In this document: positions 24,501 to 36,899 of the stretch, one piece after another
Position numbering within the stretch: the first letter of the stretch is position 1
Layout of the letters: each line of letters begins with the position of its first letter
Assembly: GCA_020740775.1 (NCBI GenBank)
Contig: JAHEWK010000002.1
Coordinates: 930,001-994,000, forward strand
Direction: 5' to 3'
Length of the DNA: 64,000 nucleotides
Source: Ilyonectria destructans
Taxonomy: Eukaryota > Ascomycota > Sordariomycetes > Hypocreales > Nectriaceae
Notes under the pieces: model-generated
Databases searched by the model: none
The model's input: the letters and a program-made list of their open reading frames with translations, nothing else
What the model was told of the DNA's origin: nothing
Made by a program: the position numbers and the translations under genes

Positions 24501-24731
24501 CGACGAACTAGTCCGTCCAAGGCCATACTTCTGGGTCCCGGTCGACAAGGGCTCTCTCTTGGCTTTCGGCTCCTACTTCTACTTCTACCCAGCTCTCCTC
24601 CTCCTCCTCCTCTCTCCCTCATCCTCCTGCTGCTCTCGGTTGTCTCGCTCTCTGTCTGTTGTCAATTGGGGCGTGTCCGATCCCATTGTCTCACCTCATC
24701 TCCGCTCCTCCTCTGTCGCAACGCTCGCATC
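21584..24731. other. Gene-poor 3.1-kb spacer and ACH1 leader
   Basis: No gene could be supported. Positions about 23080-23760 are GC-rich. At 24590-24650 a CT-rich tract (CTCCTCCTCC-type) precedes ACH1 and probably lies in its promoter or 5' leader. Open frames on both strands here are low-complexity and lack family motifs. Confidence 0.45.
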
Positions 24732-26674
24732 ATGGCGTCCCCCATCGCCTCCAACGCCCTCAAGGCGCGCATCCGCAACCCTGCCCTGCTCAAGAAGCTG
24801 GCGCGCCCCGAGGACCTCATGCACCACTTCCCCAATGGCGCCTACATCGGCTGGTCTGGCTTCACCGGAGTCGGTTATCCCAAGTACGTTTGTCCCTCGC
24901 TGCCGTGCTCTGCGTGCTTCGCGCCCACTGCGGCCCGCACCATCATCATCCTCGCGTATTGCCGCTTTCGGGCGTACCCCCCACCACCGGCCGGCTTTCC
25001 CGCAATCCCGAGCATCCTCCGTTCTATTTCCCCTCCACCAACCAAATTGCCAGAAGCTGCTTGCTTTCGCCCTCACACGCGCAAGACACGACGTAGGAAA
25101 AGTCGCTAACATGAGATTTCCGCAATTGCAGGAAGGTTCCCTCCGCCATGGCCGACTATGTCGAGGCCAACAACCTCCAGAGCAAGCTCAAGTACTCGCT
25201 CTTCGTCGGCGCTTCCTCCGGCGCCGAGACTGAGAACCGATGGGCCCAGCTCGACATGATCAACCGCCGAAGCCCTCACCAGGTCGGCAAGGACATTTCC
25301 AAGGGCATCAACTCTGGCCGTATCAACTTCTTCGACAAGCACTTGTCCATGTTCCCCACTGACCTCGTTTACGTATGACATGGCCCGCCGCATCCAAAAA
25401 AGAGCCGCGCTGACCGAAGACCAGGGCTACTACACCAAAGACCGCGAGAACAAGAACCTCGATGTCACTGTCATCGAGGCCAGTGAGATTCTCGAGGATG
25501 GCAGCGTCATTCTCGGTGCCTCCATTGGTGCTACTCCTGAATTGGTCCAGATGGCCGACAAGGTGTGTATTCCCGGTTGCACCCAAATATGTGAAATTCA
25601 GACGGCTAACAGTGTAATTCCCAGATCATCATCGAGGTCAACACCTCCATTCCCTCCTTCAAGGGCCTTCACGACATCACCTTCACTGATCTCCCCCCCT
25701 ACCGCAAGCCCTACCAGATCACCGGCGTCCGAGACCGCATCGGCACCGAGTCCATGGCCATTGACCCCTCCAAGATCGTCGCCATCGTCGAGTCCGACTA
25801 CCAGGACGCCACCTCCGACAACGCCCCCGCCGACGAGAACTCGTTCCGCATCGCCAACCACCTGATTGAGTTCCTCGAGCACGAGGTCAACCAGGGCCGC
25901 CTCCCCGAGAACCTGCTGCCGCTGCAGTCCGGCATTGGCAACGTCGCCAACGCCATCATCGGCGGCCTCAACGAGTCCAAGTTCAAGAACCTCAACGTCT
26001 GGACCGAGGTCATCCAGGACACCTTCCTCGACCTCTTCGACTCGGGCAAGCTCGACTACGCCACGGCCACGTCGGTGCGCTTCTCCCCCGAGGGCTTCCG
26101 CCGCTTCTACGACAACTGGGACCTGTACGCGCCCAAGACGCTGCTCCGTAGCCAGGCCGTGTCCAACGCCCCCGAGATCATCCGCCGCCTCGGCGTCATC
26201 GGCATGAACACCCCCGTCGAGGTTGACATCTACGCCCACGCAAACTCCACCTGCGTCAACGGCTCCCGCATGCTCAACGGCCTGGGCGGCTCTGCCGACT
26301 TCCTCCGCAACTCCAAGTACTCCATCATGCACACTCCCTCCACCCGCCCCTCCAAGACCGACCCCCACGGCGTCTCGTGCATCGTCCCCATGTGCACCCA
26401 CATCGACCAGACCGAGCACGACCTCGACGTCATCGTCACCGAGCAGGGTCTCGCCGACGTTCGCGGCCTCAGCCCTCGCGAGCGCGCCCGCGTCATCATC
26501 AACAACTGCGCCCACCCCGTGTACCAGCCCATCCTCACCGCCTACTACGAGAAGGCCGAGAGCGAGTGCCTCAAGAAGGGCATGGGCCACCAGCCTCACC
26601 TGCTCTTCAACACCTTCGACCTCCACAAGGCCCTGGCGGAGGAGGGCAGCATGCAGAAGGTCAAGCCCTGGTAA
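24732..26674 (+). CDS. ACH1: Acetyl-CoA hydrolase / succinyl-CoA:acetate CoA-transferase
   Basis: Mitochondrial Ach1 moves CoA between succinyl-CoA (or propionyl-CoA) and acetate, detoxifying acetate or propionate and supporting growth on C2 compounds. Exons are 24732-24883, 25132-25372, 25425-25562 and 25625-26674. The spliced 526 aa equals the usual length. The first intron (248 nt) is long for this genome. Visible family features are [14 protein letters not shown] near residue 50, the [10 protein letters not shown] segment, the likely catalytic Glu in [18 protein letters not shown], and the C-terminal [11 protein letters not shown]. Codon use is strongly C-ending, as in highly expressed fungal genes, which also creates long spurious antisense frames. 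Confidence 0.97.
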
Positions 26675-27203
26675 ATCCTGTAACACTATAAAGAAGCAAA
26701 TGAAAAGAGACGGAGCCAGCGGCAGAGATGAAGAGTCATGTCAGCGTTATTTTTACGGGATGTAGTGCAAGGGTTTTGGTACATACTCATACCTATAGAT
26801 TTTGGGTATTATTCCTGGGACAATTGGAGTACTTGTTGAACTGTACTTGCACGTTTTCTCAACTTCAATTGTGGTTCAATCTGTGATGCAACATTGATGT
26901 CCGCGCCGTCCATAAGAGCCCAGGAGAAAATACAAGCACTAAACAAGGATGCGGGTTTCAAGTCGGCCAACAGATCTGCAAGCAAACAACAACCAGCATG
27001 GCCTGTTTGGCCAATCAGTACAACAGCACGCAGCTTCAACATAGTCTATCAAAAATCACCAAGTCGGAGGCCCCCAGCTCAGATTTTGGGCGGACTATAA
27101 GAAGGCAGGGCTGCTCCTCTTCAGCAAGTGTGAAAAACTAAAGTGCTGTCCTCCCATATCCATCATCACTCACTTCACTCCATCTTTCTTACACTCAACC
27201 AAC
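26675..27203. other. Intergenic region with TATA-like site
   Basis: 3' flank of ACH1 and promoter of the next gene. A CTATAAGAAG string at about 27093 lies 110 bp before the next ATG and is a plausible TATA element. No gene seen. Confidence 0.4.
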
Positions 27204-28052
27204 ATGGCCTCTCCACCTAGCATCTTCGTGGATACGGAAGCCGGCATCGTCAACCTCATCAAGAAGATCAAGGGGCTCCCGCAGGGAGCTACTTCACTAT
27301 TTATTGAGCTAGAGGGTGTCGACCTCTCCCGTCATGGTAGCATCTCGATCCTCACTATCTACGTGCTCCCGGAAGCTCGTGCCTACCTCGTTGACGTTCA
27401 CAAACTTAAGGCTGCCTCCTTTGTCACTGCCGACCCAGCTGGGACGACGTTGAAGTCCATCCTTGAGTCAGCAGCCATCACCAAGGCCTTCTTCGACGTG
27501 CGGAACGCCTCTCACGCTCTCTTTGCCCACTACCGCATTGTCCTCAAGGGAACTGAAGACGTCCAGGTCATGGAGAACGCAGCCCGTCCAAGTGGATACC
27601 GATATCTCATCGGCCTCGAGAAGATGATCCAAAGCTTCGCACCCATCACACCGGCTGAGAAGCAGACCTGGTGCGCTGTCAAGGACAAGGGGATGCGACT
27701 CTTCCACCCGAGCAAAGGCGGGACGTATGAGGTCTTTCACCAGCGCCCACTGAACTCAGACGTGGTAAGCTACTGCGCCAACAATGTTCAGTTCCTCCCA
27801 GGGCTGCGCAACACGTTTTGGAGCGGTCTTTCGCCCTCGTGGAAGCTGCGGGTGGTGGATGCGACTGAGGCGAGAGTCCGAGGGTCTCTGGCGCCTAGGT
27901 ATAACCCCCAGTCTGAGGCGAATAAGATTGGGCCGTGGGAGTTCGAGGACTCGGACAATGTGCTATTGAGGGCTGTGGACAATATGTTGCCAAATGATAT
28001 GGACGAGATGTGGTGGGAACATGTTGACAATATGAGGTTGGAAGACCTCTGA
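27204..28052 (+). CDS. 3'-5' exonuclease-fold (DEDD) protein with degenerate active site
   Basis: Intronless 282-aa protein with the RNase D/Egalitarian-like 3'-5' exonuclease fold. The Exo I strand is FIELEG (E35, E37), where active members have D-x-E. Exo II reads FFDVRNASHALF, where the family has RNDSDAL, so His104 replaces the metal-binding Asp. Exo III reads YCANNV, where family members have YC(x)NDV, so Asn194 replaces Asp. Three of the four metal-binding acids are therefore changed, and nuclease activity is doubtful. It may act as a nucleic-acid-binding or scaffold pseudoenzyme. The C-terminus is acidic. The frame is intact, which argues against simple decay. No signal peptide is seen. 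Confidence 0.8.
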   Translation: MASPPSIFVDTEAGIVNLIKKIKGLPQGATSLFIELEGVDLSRHGSISILTIYVLPEARAYLVDVHKLKAASFVTADPAGTTLKSILESAAITKAFFDVRNASHALFAHYRIVLKGTEDVQVMENAARPSGYRYLIGLEKMIQSFAPITPAEKQTWCAVKDKGMRLFHPSKGGTYEVFHQRPLNSDVVSYCANNVQFLPGLRNTFWSGLSPSWKLRVVDATEARVRGSLAPRYNPQSEANKIGPWEFEDSDNVLLRAVDNMLPNDMDEMWWEHVDNMRLEDL

Positions 28053-29040
28053 CGTGAAACTGCTGGCGGGGTTAGACAGACTTACGCAGGGTCATGGAAA
28101 TAAGGATTCTCAGGGATTGAGAATGGAACGTGCGGAAATTCAATCGGAAATGTTTATCTTTGACATTCAACCAAACATGTTCCAATGTCGGAAGCCTCGC
28201 TTACATGTGTCTAACCATTGATTGAGTCCAAACCCGGTCACAACGGCTGCTCGCACACTCGAATTCTCATCATTTCATTCGACATCAATTCGTCCTAACG
28301 CTGGAAATAGATGTCTCACAGAGAGACGCCTGAATTCGGTGGTTTGCGTTGGAATGCTCGCAGCTCGCTTGGGCGCTTCCACATTCCAAAGCGGCCCGAA
28401 TATCTGGTGTCGGAATTGCGAATCCCCCCGAATTTACCCCTTCACTCCCCCTCCAACGGTCCGAAGAACGCCGTCCCTGAAAATCCTTCACAGCTTCTTG
28501 TTCGTATAACCGAGCAATCGGACATAGCCAAGGTTCCGCGCCGGCGAGCTGCACGCGGGGCAGTCACCATGACATCACTTTAGGTTCCATGGCTTTTATT
28601 TAATGTTTTCCACCATCTCTTTAGCTTCTCGCAGGCGAATCAGCGACACTGTAATATACGTCACATGTCTGTGCGATCCGCGGCGTCGAAAGCGGAACTT
28701 CACATCTGCAGGCGGCGCTGGCCGTTATCCACTGGCGAGCGTTCCCGCCCAGACACGTTGTGGATGGTTTGGGATAGCGGCTGGTGAGATGGATGGAGAC
28801 GTCAATCTCTATTGCTCCTCGTTCGCCGAAAGCCAATCCTGTAGTGTCTGTTTGCAGGTGCTTAAGGTTGACTAGCCTCTGGCGTTCGGCGCGATGATAG
28901 CACAGTTCCTGATAATCACCCAGCTCCCCGTTTTCCTTATATACCCCCATTTTCCGTTGCCATGGTCGTAGGTCATCATATCTCTCTTTAGATGAGAATC
29001 TTCATTTCTTTTACCACAGTCGCCTACCTGCTGCGTCAAC
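28053..29040. other. Intergenic region, promoter of the ABC transporter gene
   Basis: No gene is supported. A TATATA string at about 28938-28943 lies 100 bp before the transporter ATG. Confidence 0.4.
28677..28684 (+). promoter_or_regulatory. PDRE-like CCGCGG site
   Basis: TCCGCGGC, 357 bp before the ABC transporter ATG, matches seven of eight bases of the yeast pleiotropic drug response element TCCGCGGA. This everted CGG arrangement is bound by Zn2Cys6 dimers. The site is short, so chance occurrence is possible. Confidence 0.3.
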
Positions 29041-32000
29041 ATGAGCCACTCTCCGACGGACGATCGCGAGCTCAGCCCATCCGCGACACATGTCGGAATG
29101 AGGCACTCTGAGGAGGAAATCCTACAAGATGACAATCAATCCGAATCTCATGGAGACTCGGACTCGGATTCGAAAGACGATGACAGCGAAATCAATGAAC
29201 GCGGCCGAAGCAAAACGCCCAAGCCTAGGCGGCCTGCACTCGGAGGTCGGCGAGACACTGAGGCCCTGGTCGACACGAGCGAAAGGAATGAGCTCGTGCG
29301 AATTGCTACTGCGCTTTCGCGTCGCCATTCCGTCGCCACCGGAGGACTTGCTCGCATCCACACCCTCGCTACCCAGGACGAAAACGCACCGGCGCTGGAT
29401 CCTCAGAGCGAGCATTTCGACTTGTCAAAATGGCTGCAAAACTTCGTCAAGACCCTCCGCGAGCAGGGCGTGACGGCCAAGCAAACCGGCGTGCTGTTCA
29501 AGGACCTCAACGTCTCGGGATCCGGAGCGGCCCTGCAGGTCCAAGAAACGGTGGGATCCACGCTTCTCAGCCCTCTGCGGATCGGCGAGTTGTTCAGCTT
29601 TGGAAAGAAAGAACCCAAGCAAATTCTGAAGAGTTTTGATGGGCTTGTCAGAAGTGGTGAGCTCCTCATCGTTCTCGGTCGGCCTGGGTCGGGATGCAGC
29701 ACGCTTCTTAAGACGCTCTGCGGAGAGCTGCATGGATTGGCCATCGACAGCAACTCCTCCATTCATTACAACGGCATTCCCCAGAAGCTCATGAAAAAAG
29801 AGTTCAAGGGCGAGGCCATCTACAACCAAGAGGTAAACAAGACTCACGGCATCAATTGAACACCAGCTAACATGTCACACAGGTGGACCGACATTTTCCT
29901 CACCTCACAGTAGGCCAAACTCTCGAGTTTGCTGCCTCCGTCCGAACCCCATCTCACCGTATCAACAACATGACTCGGGCCGAATTTGTCCAATATGTCG
30001 CACGAGTCGTCATGGCAGCGTTTGGTCTGAGCCACACCTACAACACGAAAGTGGGAAACGACTTTATCCGTGGTGTGTCCGGCGGAGAGCGAAAGAGAGT
30101 GTCTCTTGCCGAGATGGTCCTGTCTGGGTCACCATTTACCGCCTGGGACAATAGCACCCGCGGTCTCGACTCTGCAACTGCGTTCAAGTTCGTTTCTTCA
30201 CTAAGAATGGCTGCCGATATAGGTGGCCATGCTCACGCTGTAGCCATCTACCAAGCCAGCCAGGCCATTTACGACCTCTTCGATAAGACGATCGTTCTGT
30301 ATGAGGGTCGGCAGATTTACTTTGGCCCTGCAGAACAGGCAAGAGATTTCTTCGAGCGACAGGGCTGGCATTGTCCGACACGCCAGACAACTGGCGACTT
30401 CCTCACATCTGTCACCAATCCGGTCGAGAGGAAACCCCGATCCGGAATGGAAAACCAGGTCCCGCGCACTCCTGAAGAGTTTGAGCAGTATTGGCGACGA
30501 TCCTCCGAATTTGGAGCGCTTAAGAGCGATATCGACGCCTACGAGCATGAACATCTAGTCAACAGGGAAGGAGAAAGTATCGCTCAAATGCGGGAGCAGA
30601 AGCACAATCGACAGTCCAAGCATGTTCGACCCGGATCACCATACACCATCAGCGTCCTGATGCAAGTCAAGCTTTGCACGAAACGGGCCTATCAACGCAT
30701 CTGGAACGATATCTCGGCAACCGGGACGCAGTGCCTTGTCCAGCTCGTCATGGCCCTGATCATCGGATCCATCTTTTTCGGAACCCCCGACGCTACGGTT
30801 GGCTTCTACGCCAAGGGCTCTGTGTTGTTCATGGCCATTCTCCTCAACGCGTTGACGGCTATTGCGGAAATCACCAACCTCTACGCCCAGAGACCCATTG
30901 TAGAGAAACACGCTTCTTTCGCCTTTTACCATCCTGCATGCGAAGCTGCTGCAGGAATCGTCTCCGATATCCCCATCAAATTTGCGACGGCGACTGTTTT
31001 CAACGTCGTCTTGTACTTTATGGCCGGTTTGCGGCGAGAGCCAGGCAACTTCTTCCTTTATTTCCTCATTACTTACATCTCTACATTTGTCATGAGCGCT
31101 GTCTTCCGGACAATGGCTGCTATCACCAAGACGGTGTCGCAGGCACTGGCACTGTCTGGTGTGATGGTTCTCGCTCTGGTTGTCTACGCTGGCTTTACCA
31201 TCACGGTCCCGTCAATGAAACCATGGTTTTCTTGGATTCGCTGGATCAATCCAATTTTCTATGCATTCGAGATCCTTGTGGCAAACGAATTCCACGGTCG
31301 GAACTTTACATGCTCGGCTATCGTCCCACCCTACACCCCTCTTATCGGAGACTCGTGGATTTGCGCTTCCGTTGGAGCTGTCGCAGGCCAGCGCACCGTC
31401 AGCGGAGACGCCTTCATTGCCCAGAACTACGAGTACTATTATTCGAACGTTTGGCGAAACTTTGGTATTCTCCTTGGATTCTTGTTTGGATTTATGGCCA
31501 TCTATTTTATTTGCATCGAGCTCAACTCCTCCACAACGAGCACAGCAGAAGCACTCGTTTTCCAGAGAGGCCACATCCCTGCCCATCTTCTGAATGGCAA
31601 TAAGCAATCCCCAGGAGACGAGGAATCGACTATTAATACGACAACCAAGGATGAAACAAGTGGCGGAGAAGTGGCCGCCATTGAACCGCAGAAGGATATC
31701 TTCACCTGGCGTGATGTTGTGTATGATATCCATATCAAGAGTGAACAGCGGCGGCTGCTTGATCAAGTTTCTGGATGGGTCAAGCCTGGTACTTTGACTG
31801 CACTAATGGGCGTCAGCGGTGCCGGCAAGACCACTCTTCTCGATGTTTTAGCGCAGCGAGTGACCATGGGCGTTGTCACTGGTGACATGCTCGTTAACGG
31901 GAAACCATTCGATGCGAGCTTCCAGCGCAAAACGGGCTATGTTCAACAACAAGGTATGCAAATAATCCCAGCTCATCGCATACAATCATCTAACACTAAT

Positions 32001-33698
32001 TAGATTTACATCTTGAGACGGCTACTGTGCGCGAAAGTCTACGATTTAGCGCCCTATTGAGACAACCCAAGTCCGTTAGCAAGGAAGAAAAGTACAAGTT
32101 TGTTGAAGAGGTCATCAAAATGCTCAACATGGAGGCGTACGCCAACGCTATCGTGGGCGTTCCTGGTGAGGGCCTCAACGTGGAGCAACGGAAGCTCCTC
32201 ACTATTGGCGTTGAACTGGCAGCGAAGCCGAAGCTCCTCCTCTTCCTTGACGAGCCTACAAGCGGTCTTGACTCTCAGAGTTCCTGGGCCATTTGCTCAT
32301 TCCTTCGAAAGCTGGCGAATTCTGGTCAAGCTGTGCTTTGCACAGTCCATCAGCCAAGTGCCATTCTCTTCCAACAGTTTGACCGCTTGCTCTTCTTGGC
32401 AAAGGGTGGCAAAACAGTCTACTTTGGCAACATCGGAGACAATTCGCGGATCATGCTCCAATACTTCGAGTCCAAGGGGGCTCGGGAATGTGGAGAGGAG
32501 GAAAATCCTGCCGAGTACCTTTTGGAAATCGGCAACAGCGGCGTCAACGCCCATGGCCAAGACTGGCATTCAGTCTGGAAAGAAAGCAAGCAGTGCGAAG
32601 AAATGAAAGCCGAAATCGACAAGATCCATGCCGAAAAGCAGAGCGAGAAGGTAGCTGGGGAAGATGACGCCCATTCAAGCGCTGAATTCGCCATGCCGTT
32701 TTGGGCGCAGCTTCAGGCTGTCACCCATCGAGTGTTCCAGCAATACTGGAGGATGCCCAGCTACATTTTTGCAAAGTTCATGCTTGGAATTGCGGCTGGT
32801 TTGTTCATCGGTTTCTCTTTCTTTAACTCTTCCATTACGCTGGCAGGGATGCAAAACGTGATCTTCTCAGTCTTCCTACTCACGACGATTTTCTCGACTG
32901 TTGTTCAGCAGGTGAGTGTTCCAAGTGCAAAAAATTATGACGATTCTAATATTTATTCAGATTCAACCGCTCTTTCTCACTCAACGGTCACTGTACGAGG
33001 TCCGAGAACGGCCAAGCAAGGCGTACTCTTGGAAGGCCTTCATCATTGCAAACGTCATTGTGGAAATTCCCTATCAGATCGTCACGGGTGTTCTCATATT
33101 CGCCTGTTTCTACTACCCCGTTGTCGGCATCCAAAGTTCCGACCGGCAGATATTAGTGCTTCTCTTCGTTACCCAGCTGTTCATCTACGGAAGCGCCTTT
33201 GCACAGATGACCATCGCGACAATGCCCGATGCACACACAGCAGCCAGTATTGTCACACTACTCTCTCTTATGAGCATCATCTTCGCCGGCGTTCTACAGA
33301 CCCCAGACGCGCTGCCCGGGTTCTGGATTTTCATGTACCGCGTCTCGCCTTTTACCTACTGGATCGGCGGCATCGTGGCGACGGAGCTGCATGGCCAAGT
33401 CGTGACCTGTTCCAAGGGAGAGAATTCCATCTTTAACCCACCTTCCGGACAAACGTGTGGCGAATATCTCAAACCATTCCTGACCCAGGCGCCGGGGCAG
33501 TTGCAAAATCCCGAAGACACGGAGCAATGTCGATATTGCGCTTTCAGCAACGCTGATCAATATCTCGCAGGCTCCAAAATCTTTTGGAGTCAGCGGTGGC
33601 GGAACTACGGCATCTTTTGGGCTTACATTATCTTCGATATCTTCATGGCAACCGCTTTGTACTACGTCTTCCGTGTGAGGAAGCGGTCAAAGAAATAG
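29041..33698 (+). CDS. PDR-type ABC transporter (ABCG, full-size)
   Basis: Plasma-membrane drug/toxin efflux pump of the Cdr1/Pdr5 family, 1502 aa, with the layout NBD-TMD-NBD-TMD. Exons are 29041-29832, 29883-31953, 32004-32911 and 32961-33698 (introns of 50, 50 and 49 nt). The first Walker A has the PDR-typical Cys (GRPGSGCS, 213-220), followed by signature [10 protein letters not shown] and a non-canonical Walker B ([11 protein letters not shown]). The second NBD has canonical GVSGAGKTT and Walker [13 protein letters not shown], but a degenerate signature ([10 protein letters not shown]). This asymmetry is normal for the family. The N-terminus is acidic, with many Ser/Asp residues. Likely roles are azole or natural-toxin resistance. 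No biosynthetic cluster is adjacent. Confidence 0.96.
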
Positions 33699-34401
33699 TC
33701 GGAGCTCATTTGAAGGCAGGGCGGTTGGAAAGTTGTGTAGATTTTTTTAATAGCGAAAGCGAGCTTATCCGGCCATCTTTTGTTAGAGAGGAGGCCACCT
33801 AATTACGACCTTCACAGCGCGCTATCGCTTGACCATTCATTCAAAACCATATATGTATCTCCAATATAGTTGAACATCAATGACAGATTGTTTTACTGAA
33901 TTGAGCACAATGTCTACATATTTGAAAGGTCTAAGGTGCTAGAAGAGTTCGCATGCTCAAGACACGATGAGCACTGGCACAATCTGACGTGACTCAAATG
34001 TCAACTCTTGGCCAAGGTCTTGGCATTCGCAAGCGAAAGGAGGATTGCTCGGCGACAATTTGGCGGGGAAATCGATCACGTGAGAGCTATGTGGGGATGC
34101 TGAAATGAATGGCGCAGTGGTCTTGATCTCGAAATCCTAAGATCTCACTCAGATCTAAGTGAGTTGGTCCAGGACTGATTCACCTTGTCAGCGCCAATTG
34201 CCTAGCATGTACAAATGATCGACGTCTTCTCATTCCATGAGACCATTCTCATCATCGCAAATCATCGACAGACTCTGAGACTCCCCCCCCCCAAAGAACC
34301 GTCGGCGGTGTCAACGTCAGCCCTACCGTCATTCGTCACGACGATTCTAGGCACTGCTTGCTCCTCAATCGACATTTCAACAAGGAAATATTTCGCATAA
34401 A
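33699..34401. other. Intergenic region
   Basis: 3' flank of the ABC gene and promoter of the next gene. A run of nine C is at about 34284-34292. No gene seen. Confidence 0.4.
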
Positions 34402-36065
34402 ATGGCTCGACCTCGCCGCCTCCCAAGATTCTATGGGGTAAGATATTCATTACCTTTCCATTAGGCGTCAATTCCTAACGGGATTAGGCCCATCCAAGCG
34501 GGCGACAAACACAATCTCCCAAGGTTGTCGCACCGAGGAACCGCCCTCGAGCGAGTCCGCCATTAGCATTCCACCAACATCGCCAATGGTCACAAGATGG
34601 CGAAAGTTCCGGCTGGAGAGATTCGTCATTCAAGCTACTCGAGGCTAGCGTAACCGCCTTTGGCTCGGTCGTTATCCTCGGACTGGCTGGGTATTCATAT
34701 CATGTGTATTACAAGTCTCTCGTTCTCGCAAAGATGGAGGGCGCTTTTGCTGTCGGATATTCATCCCTCGAAAAGGCCGCACTCAGCCGCCACGACGTCA
34801 ACAGCGAGCATGTTGATGAAGAGTGGATCCCCAGAGAAGAGCAAGCTAAAATTGATGAGATCATCGACGGCACTTGTCAGGGTCATTACTGGCTCCTCAC
34901 CGGAGAGAAGGGAACTGGAAAGACGTCGATGTTACTTCACGCAATAAAGAAGATCCATGGCGAAGGGATTGCCATGCTGGAGGTGCATGGTGACCTTGAA
35001 ATCTTTCGACTACGCCTTGGCAAAGCACTCGATTACGAGTTCCACGAAGACTACATCGGTAGTCTTTTCAGCTTCAAGGGCCCCCGAGACACAACGCCTC
35101 TCTTGGACATTGAACGAGCATTCAATCAGATGGAGAAGATTGCACTGAAACGAAAGAAGAAGTTGGGAAGGCCCCTAGTTTTGTTACTAAACGGTGTTCA
35201 TCTCCTACGCGACAACGAGGACGGCCGGAACCTACTGGAACTGGTTCAACAACGCGCCGAGCTATGGGCTGCAAGCAAGCTTGTGACAGTCGTCCTCAAC
35301 AGCAACGATTATTGGATCACAGAGCGTCTCACGCACGAAGCCACGCGTCTCCGGGTGATGCCAGTTCATGATCTTTCCAAACACGATGCAATCGCGTGCA
35401 TGAAAAAGGTCCGAGAAAGACTTTTCTACGAAAATGTGCCCACGAGCATTCTGGAGCATGTATACAGCAGGATCGGTGGTCGGCTCAGATTCCTCAACCA
35501 TGTCGCGAACTCGCCGGACATGGTCGAAGCATGCGACACAATCTGCGAGCAGGAAAAACGTTGGTTCCTCAATCAGTGCTGGATCTTGGGCGAGGAGATG
35601 GACCCGGCTGGAGAGGAGCAGCAAGACACTTGCACGGGCGCCATGATACTTGCTAGAGAGTTGGTGAGAAAGCAGCAGGCCATGCAGACAGACGACATTA
35701 CGAGCAACGAATTGCCGCAAATTCCGCTTCACGAAGCGAGACAAATCATGACCAAATATGACTGGATCCAACGCCACGACCACCTGAACATCTTTGCAAT
35801 TGACTCGAACTCAATGGTCCAAGCAGGTTCAGTCGCAATGCAGAACGCATTCAAAGATGTATGCAGCCAAGAAGGCTTTGATGCTTACCTCCAGGAAACT
35901 CTTGACCGACTGGACGAGCTTGAGAGCCTAGGGAGAACCCGAGAAATCACCTTTAAAGACTTTCGGAACGAGGGCGAGTATCGGGCCGTTATAGAGGGCG
36001 GGAAGAAAGATTCCATGGCTGTCATTGTCTCACTAAAAGCTGTACCAAAAAAGGAGGATGAATAG
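34402..36065 (+). CDS. Membrane-anchored P-loop ATPase of unknown function
   Basis: 537-aa STAND/AAA-like ATPase. A 36-nt first exon (34402-34437) and a 50-nt intron lead to exon 34488-36065. The N-terminus is Arg-rich and basic, followed by one transmembrane helix at about residues 66-87, then the ATPase domain. This fits a mitochondrial or other organelle membrane protein facing one compartment. Walker A is GEKGTGKTS (151-159). The Walker B strand reads LVLLLNGVHLL, with Asn where Asp is expected, so hydrolysis may be impaired or another acid used. Other features are YEFHEDYIGSLFS, DIERAFNQMEK and AELWAASKLVTVVLNSNDYW. The type recurs in filamentous ascomycetes as an uncharacterised P-loop protein, somewhat like the Yme2/RNA12 class. 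Confidence 0.8.
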
Positions 36066-36899
36066 CGTCTGCTTCAAATAGCACCTGAATTTCTTCAAAT
36101 CCAGTTACAATAATGAGAATCCATCACAATGATGGGAGTTACCTCCTTTGTTCAGTTCGGACTTACAAAGGCTGGCGCAGCAAGTTTGACAACTTCAATA
36201 GGTAGTACATATCTAGGCTGCTCCTACACAGTACAAACAATCTGCGACCGATCAACTACCTAAGGTAAGCAAACAACCGAGATGTAACTAAAAGTTAGTC
36301 TATATTATATACTAAAACAGGTATTAATATATTTCGTATACAATACCGTACTAAGAAAATATATTAAATTAATAATAAATTCTTATCCTTAGAAATAAAT
36401 CCCTAGATCTTATTTATCAGCTAAGTACTAAATCACAAATGTTTAAGGAGCCTATTAGGCACTGAACGCACTACTTAGGTACTGTATTGCACTGTATCGG
36501 TAGCCAGTACGTAAATTACCTCTACCTTGGGAAGTTGGCGAATTTCCTGCGCCAGCCTTCGTACTTGGGCGGTCCGGATAAAATGAACGACCATAAAATA
36601 TTGCATCGTAGAGGTCCCTCAGCACTTAAATTGCGCGGATGTGATGGTAAAGAATTTGAGGTTGTGCCAGGCACTGATCAATCCCATTCGCTGCCTTCAA
36701 GGATGATCATGCAGGCCTCTATATGGGTCGCACATTGGGCAATGTCCCTGGCATCAGGCTGACCGTTTGCGGGGTACCGTTGTTAACAGTAAATGCCCTC
36801 AACCTGGTTCCCAAAATCCCCTCCCTATTCGACGTGAGAGCAGGGCAGGTCCTCTGCGGATTGGTCTTTGCATTCGCGCAGATCTGTTGTCTTGCTGCC
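36066..36899. other. Intergenic region with AT-rich block
   Basis: Positions about 36240-36480 are AT-rich (TATTAATATATT-type). An in-frame ATG at 36723 could extend the next protein by 59 residues, but the conserved family start is at 36900. Confidence 0.45.

Noticed and set aside
23834..24622. Minus-strand 262-codon open frame upstream of ACH1
   Set aside because: Low-complexity composition, overlaps the pyrimidine-rich ACH1 leader, no family resemblance.
25598..26686. Long minus-strand open frame (362 codons) over ACH1
   Set aside because: It is the antisense shadow of the GC-rich, C-ending codons of ACH1; the product is Val/Gly/Asp-rich low complexity.
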